DNA of 64,000 nt from JBAXGW01 sp037139195 (GTDB taxonomy: Bacteria; Bacteroidota; Bacteroidia; Bacteroidales; JAHJDW01): assembly GCA_037139195.1 (NCBI GenBank), contig JBAXGW010000003.1, positions 43,908 to 107,907 on the forward strand. The letters are read 5' to 3'. Below, in pieces: positions 36,632-44,447 of this stretch. The translations under genes and the position numbers were made by a program. Position 1 is the stretch's first letter. Every line of letters begins with the position of its first letter. Below the pieces are notes generated by a model. That model was not told where the DNA came from, made no database searches, and saw only the letters and a list, made by a program, of their open reading frames with translations.

Positions 36632-38071
36632 ATGAAAACAATTAAATTTATCGGTTCTTTATTTTTAGCATTAATCATTATTTCAAATACTATTATTGCT
36701 CAAGAAATAACTAAAACAGAAAATACTCTTCCTGAATTTAGTAAAATTAAATTGCTAGGAAAAATTGATGCTACTTTAACTCAAGGTGAAGCATATCAAA
36801 TAAATATAGAAAAAGATAAAATCAAAGATTCTGTTTCTTATGAAGTTAAAAATGGAACCTTAATTATTCGCCCAATTGAATCAAGCCCATCATCAAATAT
36901 TAAAGTTTTTATCACTGCAAAAACCATAAATTCTTTAGAACTTTTAGGCGCAAGCACTCTTAAATCTACTACTTTAATAAGTTCCGAATCTTTAGATTGC
37001 AAGTTGTCTGGTGCTACTGATTGTATATTAAACATTAATTGCAAAGTACTAAATATAACGGTTTCTGGAGCATCAGATATGACTTTAGAAGGCACAGCAG
37101 ATGTTGCAAATTACTTGGTTACAGGAGCCAGTGATATAGATGCTAAAAAATTAAAATCAAAAACGGGTAGCGTTATTGCATCTGGTAGTTGTGATGTTGA
37201 TGTTGATATTTCAGACAAAATCAGTTTAACGGCTTCTGGCGCAAGTGATATCTCTTATGCAGGCACTCCAGAGTTAGTAGAACAAAATATAAGCGGTGCT
37301 AGCGATATTAGCGGTGCTAGCGATACCACAAAATTCAAAATTGGCAAAAATAAAATTATGATTTTCGAGGACGAAGATGATGCAGATATTAATGATGAAG
37401 GAGAGCCTGACTCAGCAAAAATTTCTATATCTATTCAACCTAAACAAAAAATTTATTGGAGTGGGATTACTTTTGGCTCAAATGGATATTTAAATAAAAG
37501 CAATAATACATCTGTTCCAGCTGGATACGACTACTTAAATCTAAATTATGCAAAATCTTTTAATGTTCAATTTAATTTTTTCGAACAAGGATTTCGTTTA
37601 GTAAAAGGTCATGTCGCTTTAGTAACTGGTTTAGGTTTCGACTTTACAAATTACAGATTTGAGAACAACTATACATTAACCAAAGGCGGAGCTACAATTG
37701 GAGCAACAATAGATTCTTCATGTGTTTACAGTAAAAACAAACTAGCAATTACTTATTTAAATGCCCCTTTAATGTTCCAATTCGACACAAAAAAAATAAA
37801 AGGAAGAACAATTCACTGCTCTTTAGGAGTTGTAGGTGGAATGAGATTAACTTCACACGTTAAACAAGTATATATTACACAAAACAAAGAATTTAAAGCT
37901 AAAATAAAAGATGATTTTAACCTAGCTCCATTCAGATACAGTGGAATTGTAAAAATAGGCTATGGCAACTTTGATATATTTGCAATGTATACACCGAGTG
38001 AATTATTCAAAAGAAACGAAGGACCACAAGTTTATCCTATAACTGTTGGAATAACATTAATAGGAATGTAG
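36632..38071 (+). CDS. Head-GIN (DUF2807) protein with C-terminal beta-barrel-like domain
   Basis: 479 residues. Signal peptide ends TIIAQ. Residues ~25-245 form the DUF2807 'head GIN' beta-helix, with repeated (S/T)GA(S/T)D turns (SGATD, SGASD, TGASD, SGASD) and a final duplicated SGASDISGASD. An acidic linker (EDEDDADINDEGEPD) follows, then ~215 residues of alternating amphipathic strands ending in YPITVGITLIGM, like an outer-membrane PorT-type barrel. It is probably the output of the neighbouring sigma/anti-sigma pair, through the shared promoter. Role unknown; a surface adhesive or envelope-stress protein is a guess. Confidence 0.8.
   Translation: MKTIKFIGSLFLALIIISNTIIAQEITKTENTLPEFSKIKLLGKIDATLTQGEAYQINIEKDKIKDSVSYEVKNGTLIIRPIESSPSSNIKVFITAKTINSLELLGASTLKSTTLISSESLDCKLSGATDCILNINCKVLNITVSGASDMTLEGTADVANYLVTGASDIDAKKLKSKTGSVIASGSCDVDVDISDKISLTASGASDISYAGTPELVEQNISGASDISGASDTTKFKIGKNKIMIFEDEDDADINDEGEPDSAKISISIQPKQKIYWSGITFGSNGYLNKSNNTSVPAGYDYLNLNYAKSFNVQFNFFEQGFRLVKGHVALVTGLGFDFTNYRFENNYTLTKGGATIGATIDSSCVYSKNKLAITYLNAPLMFQFDTKKIKGRTIHCSLGVVGGMRLTSHVKQVYITQNKEFKAKIKDDFNLAPFRYSGIVKIGYGNFDIFAMYTPSELFKRNEGPQVYPITVGITLIGM
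37292..37327 (+). repeat. 18-bp tandem duplication inside the GIN gene
   Basis: AGCGGTGCTAGCGATATT is followed at once by AGCGGTGCTAGCGATACC, adding one SGASDI turn in frame. Confidence 0.9.
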
Positions 38072-38133
38072 TAGCAATCAACTTCAATTGAAGTGTTTAT
38101 ATATAAGTAGTTTTTGTAATATCATCAATGATT

Positions 38134-38166
38134 AAAGCCAGCTGTTGCCCACAGCGGGCTTTTTTA
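38134..38166 (+). terminator. Terminator after the sigma/GIN cluster
   Basis: AAAGCC-A-GCTGT, loop TGCCC, ACAGC-GGGCTTT then a T-run; about 65 nt after the GIN stop codon. The ECF sigma gene on the other strand ends nearby. Confidence 0.75.
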
Positions 38167-38191
38167 ATGGTTTTAACTTTTTATTGTTTTT

Positions 38192-38800
38192 TTATATTAT
38201 TCCTTCTGATTTCTTAATTATATTATATAACAAATCTCTTGCCCTGAATAATTGAGCTTTTACTGTGCCTAGCGGCAACTTAAGCTCAGCGGCTATTTCT
38301 TCATAAGAATATTCATTAAAATACCTTAATTCAACTAAACGCCTGTAGCGTGGTTTTAATTTGTCTACAACCTCACGCATAGCCTTTATCTTCTGCAAGC
38401 GAATAATTTTATCTTCTGGATTTAGTCCATCATCAGCTATTTCAATCCCTTTTTCTTCACCCTCCATATTTTCATAAGGACGGTCGATAGAAACAATATT
38501 CTTTCTTTTCTTTCTGATAAAATCAATACAATTGTTTGAAGCTATTTTGAAAAGCCAAGTACTAAAAGCATAATCTGGAGTATATTGATGCAAATTTTTA
38601 AACGCTTTACCGAATGCTTCAATTGTTAAATCATCAGCATCATCAGCATCATTCGTCATTTTTAAAAGCATGAAATAAATTGTATCTCGATAATTTTCCA
38701 TCAACTGAGCATACGCCTTCTGATCGCCTTTATCTACAGCCAACCTTACAAGCTTAAAATCTCGCTGAGCCTTATCTGTTAATTTAACTTCTACTTCCAT
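38192..38800 (-). CDS. Sigma-70 family (ECF-type) RNA polymerase sigma factor
   Basis: 202 residues. Region 2: MENYRDTIYFMLLKMTNDAD, DLTIEAFGKAFKNL and STWLFKIASNNCIDFIRKKR. Region 4: LKPRYRRLVELRYFNEYSYE, EIAAELKLPLGTVKAQLFRA. The linker between regions is longer than in the sigma factor at 35 kb, and the N-terminus has a ~20-residue extension. No anti-sigma gene is adjacent. It overlaps the upstream GT2 gene by 10 bp, so it is probably translated from the same transcript, and its regulation may not be of the usual anti-sigma type. Confidence 0.93.
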   Translation of the reverse strand: MEVEVKLTDKAQRDFKLVRLAVDKGDQKAYAQLMENYRDTIYFMLLKMTNDADDADDLTIEAFGKAFKNLHQYTPDYAFSTWLFKIASNNCIDFIRKKRKNIVSIDRPYENMEGEEKGIEIADDGLNPEDKIIRLQKIKAMREVVDKLKPRYRRLVELRYFNEYSYEEIAAELKLPLGTVKAQLFRARDLLYNIIKKSEGII

Positions 38801-39918
38801 GAATTTGGTTTGCGTATTAAAGTGCTAAGATAAATAATTGGATTGAAAATCATGAAAAATATTTCAAATAAAATTGAAAAAAATATTAAATCACTATTAT
38901 TTATCTTATCCATTACTCTTTTAAACACCAATATTTGCATAATTAATCTAAGTAAAAATGCACTTGCAATAATATAAATATTATAATTGAAATATAATAG
39001 CGCTGCAAAGCTCAAAAATAGAAGCCATTGCGATATTGATAATAAACTCAATACTAGCTTATGAGCGAATTTATAATAAGTTCCTGTTGACAAATGTCTT
39101 CTTTTTTGAAATACCCATTTTTCAAAAGTCGACTTTGCTTCTGACACAGTGAATGCCTCGGGGTTTATTTCAATTCTTGTTGTTTTTCTAGTTGCATTTT
39201 GGTTTACGAACAAATCATCGTCACCCGATTTAATAAGATAATGAGATGTAAATCCTTTACTTTTTAGAAACAAGGATTTTCTGTATGCTAAATTTCGTCC
39301 AACGCCCATATACGGCATTCCAACAATAGCAAACGAAAGATATTGAAGTGCTATATAAAATGAATCGAAACGAATTAATTTATTTAGCAATCCGCTTTGT
39401 TTTTCATAAGCCCCAAACCCTAAAACCATATTGGTTGTTTCAGTAAAATTTTGCTGCATTTGAGAAAGCCAATTTTTCGATGCTGGCGCACAATCGGCAT
39501 CAGTAAGCAATAGCCATTCATTTTTTGCACATAAAATACCTATTGATAAGGGAAACTTTTTGCCTTTAAAAAAAGTTGTGGTAGAGGTAAGATTAACAAA
39601 TTTTAGGTTTGCGTATTCTTTCTTTAAGTCCTGAATAAACAGTGCTGTTTCATCATCTGAATCATCGTTAACCAAAACCACTTCAAAGTTGGGATAATCT
39701 TGCTCTAAAATTAATTGCAAATTTTTTCGCAATTTAAATTCTTCATTCTTAGCACAAATAACTACAGAAACGGGTTGTTGCTGCGTTTGAGTATATGTTT
39801 GTTTGAAAAAAGCTAAACGAATAAAAATTATTGAGTAATAGCACAGCTGGAGGAGCAATGCTCCTGAAAAAATAAAAAAAATAATATCCTGAAGTGTAAA
39901 TGGATATTGAATAATCAT
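38791..39918 (-). CDS. Family 2 glycosyltransferase, membrane-bound
   Basis: 375 residues. One N-terminal membrane helix (~10-32), a GT-A catalytic domain starting PVSVVICAKNEEFKLRKNLQ with VLVNDDSDDETA, the DxD-like LLTDADCAP, and the later acceptor-site GDDDLFVNQNA plus QKRRHLSTGTYY (QxxRW-like). Three C-terminal helices follow. This arrangement is that of processive or lipid-linked GT2 enzymes; the sugar and acceptor are unknown. It overlaps the following sigma-factor gene by 10 bp. Confidence 0.88.
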   Translation of the reverse strand: MIIQYPFTLQDIIFFIFSGALLLQLCYYSIIFIRLAFFKQTYTQTQQQPVSVVICAKNEEFKLRKNLQLILEQDYPNFEVVLVNDDSDDETALFIQDLKKEYANLKFVNLTSTTTFFKGKKFPLSIGILCAKNEWLLLTDADCAPASKNWLSQMQQNFTETTNMVLGFGAYEKQSGLLNKLIRFDSFYIALQYLSFAIVGMPYMGVGRNLAYRKSLFLKSKGFTSHYLIKSGDDDLFVNQNATRKTTRIEINPEAFTVSEAKSTFEKWVFQKRRHLSTGTYYKFAHKLVLSLLSISQWLLFLSFAALLYFNYNIYIIASAFLLRLIMQILVFKRVMDKINNSDLIFFSILFEIFFMIFNPIIYLSTLIRKPNSWK

Positions 39919-40059
39919 ATCTTATTAAAATGATTGGCAAAATTACGGCTTATTTGCAGTTCTAATTTGCAAATGAAATTATTTTTTAAACAACTTATTA
40001 ATATTAGTAAGCGAAATTGAGATCTTCAAATAACTTCTAAAAACATTAATTGCCATTTA

Positions 40060-40977
40060 TTAAATTTGTTCCTGCTCTATTGACTTAAAACCTTTTCCTA
40101 ATATTTCATTTGCATCAATTACTGTTAAAAAGGCATTAGGATCAATTTCTTTAATAAAGGATTTTAAAATTGCAGTTTCTCTTCTATTAACGTTTGTGAA
40201 AATAACCTTTTTTTCGCTCCCGTTATACATTCCAATTCCAGGAATCATTGTCCCTCCCCTTTTTAAGTCAATAATAATTTTGTCTCTTATTTCATCATAT
40301 TTATCTGAAACAATAAAAAGTGTTTTATCATAACTTAATCCTTCTAAAACAACATCTATTACTTTTCCTGTAATATAAATAACAATCCATGAATATAAGG
40401 GTATTTTCCAATCCTGAAAAACGAGTAAACCAATTAATACTACGCAAGAATCAACATATATCATAAGTCTTCCAAGCGGAAGATTAGTGTATTTTGATAT
40501 AATGGTAGCTAAAATATCTGTTCCACCTGATGTAGCCTTCGCTTTGAAGATTAAACCTAAACCAAATCCTATTAAAACGCCTCCAAAAATACATGATAGC
40601 AATATGTCATTTTGTAACTGCAAAGGGTCTTTTTTGCCAATTATCATCGTTAAAATATCAATAAATGCAGAGGTAAGAACAAAACCTAAAATTGTTTTTA
40701 TTCCAAATTTTGGTCCTAATAATCTAATTCCTATCAAAGTGAGAGGAACGTTCAATAATAACCCAAACAAACCGATTGGAAAGCCATTTGGGGCAAAAGA
40801 AAATAAATTTTCTGTTAAATAATTTACTACTATTCCTATTCCATAAACTCCGCCTGGAACAATTTTATATGGAATAATAAAATATACAAAACCAACTGCC
40901 AATATAAAAGAACCAAAAATGATAGATAAATAACTTATAAACCATTCTTTTGAAAATATTTTTTCCTTGATTATCAT
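40060..40977 (-). CDS. YitT family membrane protein (DUF161 + DUF2179)
   Basis: I place the start at ATG 40977 (MIIKEKIFSKEWF). The frame also contains ATG 41007, but that codon lies in the loop of a terminator hairpin (40993-41018). From 40977 the protein has 305 residues: five or six helices with the YitT pattern (FGSFILAVGFVYFIIPYKIV, GGVYGIGIVVNYL, KATSGGTDILATIISKYT), then a DUF2179 cytoplasmic domain (~215-300, with GGTMIPGIGMYNGSEKKVIF). Members may be transporters or sensors; function is not established. Confidence 0.85.
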   Translation of the reverse strand: MIIKEKIFSKEWFISYLSIIFGSFILAVGFVYFIIPYKIVPGGVYGIGIVVNYLTENLFSFAPNGFPIGLFGLLLNVPLTLIGIRLLGPKFGIKTILGFVLTSAFIDILTMIIGKKDPLQLQNDILLSCIFGGVLIGFGLGLIFKAKATSGGTDILATIISKYTNLPLGRLMIYVDSCVVLIGLLVFQDWKIPLYSWIVIYITGKVIDVVLEGLSYDKTLFIVSDKYDEIRDKIIIDLKRGGTMIPGIGMYNGSEKKVIFTNVNRRETAILKSFIKEIDPNAFLTVIDANEILGKGFKSIEQEQI

Positions 40978-40989
40978 ATTATAAAATTT

Positions 40990-41018
40990 GAAAAAGAGGC
41001 TTTTCATACTGCCTCTTT
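40990..41018 (-). terminator. Terminator upstream of yitT
   Basis: On the minus strand AAAGAGGC, a 10-nt loop (AGTATGAAAA) and GCCTCTTT run into TTTTTC. It fits the end of the rpiB-lutB transcript. The ATG in its loop is the alternative yitT start at 41007. Confidence 0.7.
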
Positions 41019-41054
41019 GGTTCTATGAAGCTGTTCTAAAGGGTGAATTAGGAG

Positions 41055-41070
41055 TCCGCCAGTTGGCGGA
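41055..41070. repeat. Short palindrome TCCGCCA-GT-TGGCGGA
   Basis: Perfect 7-bp arms around GT in the gap between lutB and yitT, with no T-run on either side, so it is not a terminator. It is much more GC-rich than its surroundings. Isolated palindromes of this TCCGCCA type are frequent in some Bacteroidota genomes. Confidence 0.6.
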
Positions 41071-41131
41071 TGACTAAATTCAAAAACGAACAAAACGATG
41101 AAATTTCGACTTTTAGGACAACTTCTTAAAA

Positions 41132-42523
41132 TTATTTTATTGAGTTTCTTTCTTTGTACTGTTTGCTAAACGACTTTTTAGTAACCAAAGGAATTTCTCT
41201 GTTTTTTCCCCATGATGTTCCAAACGATTTTTTTAAGAAAATATTCTTAAAATTACTTCCTGTTATTTCTAATAACTTTCGTTTTTTCATGGATTGTTTA
41301 TACATGATTAAACGAAGCTTTTCCTTTTTACTAGTGAATCCTGCTGCGGCAATATCTCTTCTGTTAATTAAAAGCAAACGATGCAAAGGAATGTTCATTG
41401 GACACACAACCGTACATGCTCCGCAAAGAGTTGAAGCAAAACTTAAATGCCTGTAATCTTGCATTCCTTTTCTTAAAGGCAGGGCTATTGAACCAATAGG
41501 TCCACCAAAATTATTTCCATAAGCATGCCCTCCTATTGTTTTGTATACAGGACAAACATTATAACAAGCTCCACAATTGATACATAATGCCGCTTTTCTT
41601 TGTTCACTCTTTATTAAAACGGATGAACGATCGTCATCAACTAATACAATATACATTTCTGTAGGTCCTTCTGATTCATCATCTAATTTTGGTCCCGATA
41701 AGATTATATTGTATGAATTTAATTGCTGTCCGTAAGTAAATGTAGAATATAAGGGAAGAAATAAATCTAAATCAACTATTGATGATAATAATTGGTCGAT
41801 ACCAGCAATAATAATTTGTATTTTGGGCGATGAAGAAGCTATAACAGAATTTGCATTCAATTCGCTAATTACAACCGAACCTGTGTCGGCTATTAAGAAA
41901 TCAGCTCCACAAATAGAAATATCTGCTTCGCTTAATTTAGCATAATAGTGTTCGTTAAAAAAATCGACCAAATCTTCTGTAGGCAAATCTCTTGACGTAG
42001 AAAACTTTTTTGTAAAAAGTTCTGAAATTTCTTTATCCGAAATGTTAATAGCAATATTAGATAAATGAAAAGACTCTTGATTTGATGCTGAGCAAATATA
42101 TTCATTAAAATCTGATTCTATAACTTCAAAACCGATGCTTTTAACACTGTCCTTTACTTTTAAATCTTCAGCTATTCTGGATTTGTTTGTAATAATTTTC
42201 TTATTATTCTCTGTTCTGGTAATTAAATTATTTACTTCAAAAAGAGCTTCCTCTGCATTTTGAGCCCAAATAGTTTTTCCGCCTCTTTTAATAAAATTAG
42301 CTTCAAATTCTATTAAGTTTTTTTCTAAATTCTCAATTGCTTTATTTTTAAGTGCACTCGCTCTTCGTTTCGCTAAATCAAGATTTTTATATTGTTCTTT
42401 TGCTTTGTTAACTAGTACACTATAATTTTGTATTCTGCTAGAAACTAAATCTATCCTATCTAAATCCTTAGAAGATTGTTCAGAGTTTACTTTAAATAAT
42501 ATTTCGGGAGATATTGTTGGCAT
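41132..42523 (-). CDS. LutB-like iron-sulfur protein (LUD domain + 2[4Fe-4S])
   Basis: 463 residues. An N-terminal LUD domain (~60-295; includes GADFLIADTGSVVISELN) is followed by a bacterial ferredoxin region with CINCGACYNVCPVYKTIGG and CGACTVVCPMNIPLHRLL (eight cysteines), then a basic C-terminus. This matches LutB/YkgF of the lactate oxidation complex LutABC. LutA and LutC are not beside it here, unlike most lut operons; rpiB precedes it by 6 bp. Electron transfer in lactate or related 2-hydroxyacid oxidation is inferred. Confidence 0.85.
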   Translation of the reverse strand: MPTISPEILFKVNSEQSSKDLDRIDLVSSRIQNYSVLVNKAKEQYKNLDLAKRRASALKNKAIENLEKNLIEFEANFIKRGGKTIWAQNAEEALFEVNNLITRTENNKKIITNKSRIAEDLKVKDSVKSIGFEVIESDFNEYICSASNQESFHLSNIAINISDKEISELFTKKFSTSRDLPTEDLVDFFNEHYYAKLSEADISICGADFLIADTGSVVISELNANSVIASSSPKIQIIIAGIDQLLSSIVDLDLFLPLYSTFTYGQQLNSYNIILSGPKLDDESEGPTEMYIVLVDDDRSSVLIKSEQRKAALCINCGACYNVCPVYKTIGGHAYGNNFGGPIGSIALPLRKGMQDYRHLSFASTLCGACTVVCPMNIPLHRLLLINRRDIAAAGFTSKKEKLRLIMYKQSMKKRKLLEITGSNFKNIFLKKSFGTSWGKNREIPLVTKKSFSKQYKERNSIK

Positions 42524-42529
42524 GTATTT

Positions 42530-42964
42530 TTATAATAAATTTTTTATTTTATTAACTCTTGTCAAATGTCTTCCTCCTTCAAATTTTGTATTTAAAAAAA
42601 CATTTACTATTTCTAAAGCATCTTCAACAGATAAATATCTGGCAGGTAAAGCTAAAATATTGGCATCATTGTGTTGTCTTGCTAATTCTGCAATTTCTTT
42701 TTTCCAGCAAATTGCAGAACGAACATTTATATACTTGTTAACAACCATATTAACTCCATTTGCACTTCCACATAAAACAATACCAAGGTCAACTTTTCCA
42801 TCATTTACCGCTTTTCCAACTGGATGAACAAAATCAGGATAATCAACGCTATCCTTGGTATATGTTCCAAAATTTTCAAATAAAATATTATTTTTAATTA
42901 AAAATTCTTCTACCTTTAGTTTTAATTCGTAGCCAGCATGATCACAACCTATTGCAATTTTCAT
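42530..42964 (-). CDS. rpiB: Ribose-5-phosphate isomerase B
   Basis: 144 residues, normal length. Signatures: MKIAIGCDHAGYELK at the start, YPDFVHPVGKAV, the catalytic LCGSANGVNMVVNKY with Cys in the active-site loop, and NDANILALPARYLS. It interconverts ribose 5-phosphate and ribulose 5-phosphate in the pentose phosphate pathway. It is first in a two-gene unit with the LutB-like gene, and diverges from nadA across a ~500-bp AT-rich gap. Confidence 0.93.
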   Translation of the reverse strand: MKIAIGCDHAGYELKLKVEEFLIKNNILFENFGTYTKDSVDYPDFVHPVGKAVNDGKVDLGIVLCGSANGVNMVVNKYINVRSAICWKKEIAELARQHNDANILALPARYLSVEDALEIVNVFLNTKFEGGRHLTRVNKIKNLL

Positions 42965-43466
42965 TAGAAAGTTTAATTGGATGAATATTGCTACAAATTT
43001 AAGTATTCAAGCTTAGTTAATACCATTTAATTGCTTTAAATCAAATTTATTTATAAACATATTTTTGTTAATTCTGTCAGCTAAATGTTATTAATTAATC
43101 AGAAAAAATGTTGTTTTAATGATTGGCGAAATTGTATTGTAAATAAATTTTAATAAAACAAGTTTTTATTTTAGTATTTTTGAATGCTTTATTGATGACT
43201 TTTTAACAAAAAAAATGATTAATTAAAAAACTATTAACAATGATTAAAACTATTATTAACCATTGTTAATTAATACAAGGAAAAAACAAAGCATCAGTTC
43301 TTTAAAAAATATAAGATTGTTAATTACATGTTAACCCAGTTTTAACAAGATGAAAAACAAATTTATTTTAATTTATTTTATAACACAATTAACAGACTAA
43401 TTATAACAACATAAAAAATTTATTAAATCTTTTTTTTATTTTTATTATTAATAACAGTTGAAAACA
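42965..43466. other. 500-bp AT-rich intergenic region between rpiB and nadA
   Basis: No ORF or RNA gene that I can support. It contains many GTTAAT/ATTAAC hexamers (43016, 43078, 43233, 43256-43270, 43318, 43332, 43388 regions), a perfect 10-bp inverted repeat (43233-43242 with 43261-43270) and a TATTTTTG box at 43175-43182 pointing toward nadA, which would give a leader of about 280 nt. An untranslated leader or operator region for nadA is the simplest reading; I see no DnaA-box cluster. Confidence 0.5.
43233..43270. promoter_or_regulatory. Inverted repeat ATTAACAATG...CATTGTTAAT before nadA
   Basis: Perfect 10-bp arms separated by 18 nt. A candidate operator, possibly for an NAD-responsive repressor since nadA is the next gene; the regulator is not identified. 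The surrounding AT-richness raises the chance of coincidence. Confidence 0.4.
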
Positions 43467-44405
43467 ATGATAGAAAAAATTATTTCAGAAATTAATATTT
43501 TAAAGAAAGAATTAAATGCAATAATACTTGCTCACTATTATCAAAGAAATGAGATTCAAGAAATAGCAGATTGTTTAGGCGATAGCTTAGCTCTTGCTCA
43601 ACAGGCAGCTAAAACTAATGCTGATGTTATTGTTTTCGCTGGTGTACATTTTATGGCCGAAACAGCAAAAATTCTTAATCCTAATAAAATAGTTATTTTA
43701 CCTGATATGGAAGCAGGTTGTTCACTTGCTGACTCCTGTCCCGCTAATGATTTTAAAGAATTTTTAAAAAATTATCCAGAGCATATTGTTGTTTCTTATA
43801 TAAATTGTAGTACTCAAGTAAAAGCTATGTCAGATATTATTTGTACATCTTCTAATGCTGTTCAGATAATTGAAGATATACCAGCTGATAAAAGAATAGT
43901 TTTTGGTCCTGATAAAAATTTAGGAAATTATATAAAAAACAAAACTGGTAGAGAAATGGTTATTTGGAATGGTGCATGTCATGTACATGAAATATTCTCT
44001 GCAGAAAAAACCATTGAATTGAAAATGAAAAATCCGGATGCAAAATTATTAGTTCATCCCGAATGTAAAGGTCCGCTTGTAGTTGCAGCCGATTTTGTTG
44101 GTTCTACTACAGCATTGTTGAATTATACCAAAAATAGTACTGCAAAAAAGTTTATTGTAGCCACCGAAAACGGTATAATTCATCAGATGAAGAAATTTTC
44201 GCCCAATAAAGAATTCATTGAAGCTGTTGGTAACGATTCTTGTAATTGTAGTGAATGTGAATACATGAAATTAATAACTTTGGAAAAAATCCTTGCTTGT
44301 TTGAAAAACTTACAACCTCAAATAAACATTGAAGAAGATATTAGATTAAAAGCTGAAAAACCTATTAGAAAAATGTTGGAAATATCTGAAAAATTAGGAC
44401 TTTAG
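43467..44405 (+). CDS. nadA: Quinolinate synthase NadA
   Basis: 312 residues from ATG 43467 (a TTG lies three codons upstream). NadA motifs: LAHYYQRNEIQEIADCLGDS, FAGVHFMAETAKILNP, LPDMEAGCSLADSCP, NGACHVHEIF, HPECKGPLV and NDSCNCSECEYMKL. The conserved cysteines for the 4Fe-4S cluster are present. It condenses iminoaspartate with dihydroxyacetone phosphate to quinolinate in NAD synthesis. nadB and nadC are not adjacent. A long leader with a repeated hexamer precedes it. Confidence 0.95.
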   Translation: MIEKIISEINILKKELNAIILAHYYQRNEIQEIADCLGDSLALAQQAAKTNADVIVFAGVHFMAETAKILNPNKIVILPDMEAGCSLADSCPANDFKEFLKNYPEHIVVSYINCSTQVKAMSDIICTSSNAVQIIEDIPADKRIVFGPDKNLGNYIKNKTGREMVIWNGACHVHEIFSAEKTIELKMKNPDAKLLVHPECKGPLVVAADFVGSTTALLNYTKNSTAKKFIVATENGIIHQMKKFSPNKEFIEAVGNDSCNCSECEYMKLITLEKILACLKNLQPQINIEEDIRLKAEKPIRKMLEISEKLGL

Positions 44406-44447
44406 ATAATTTGATGTGAATGGTGAATTTGTATAATTAATTGTAGT

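Noticed and set aside
40487..40822. 111-codon antisense ORF within yitT
   Set aside because: It is Lys/Pro/Asn-rich, has no start signal and mirrors membrane-helix codons; treated as a shadow.
42965..43466. AT-rich divergent region as a replication origin
   Set aside because: No cluster of TTATCCACA-type DnaA boxes and no dnaA, dnaN or gidA neighbours; strand divergence alone is weak evidence.
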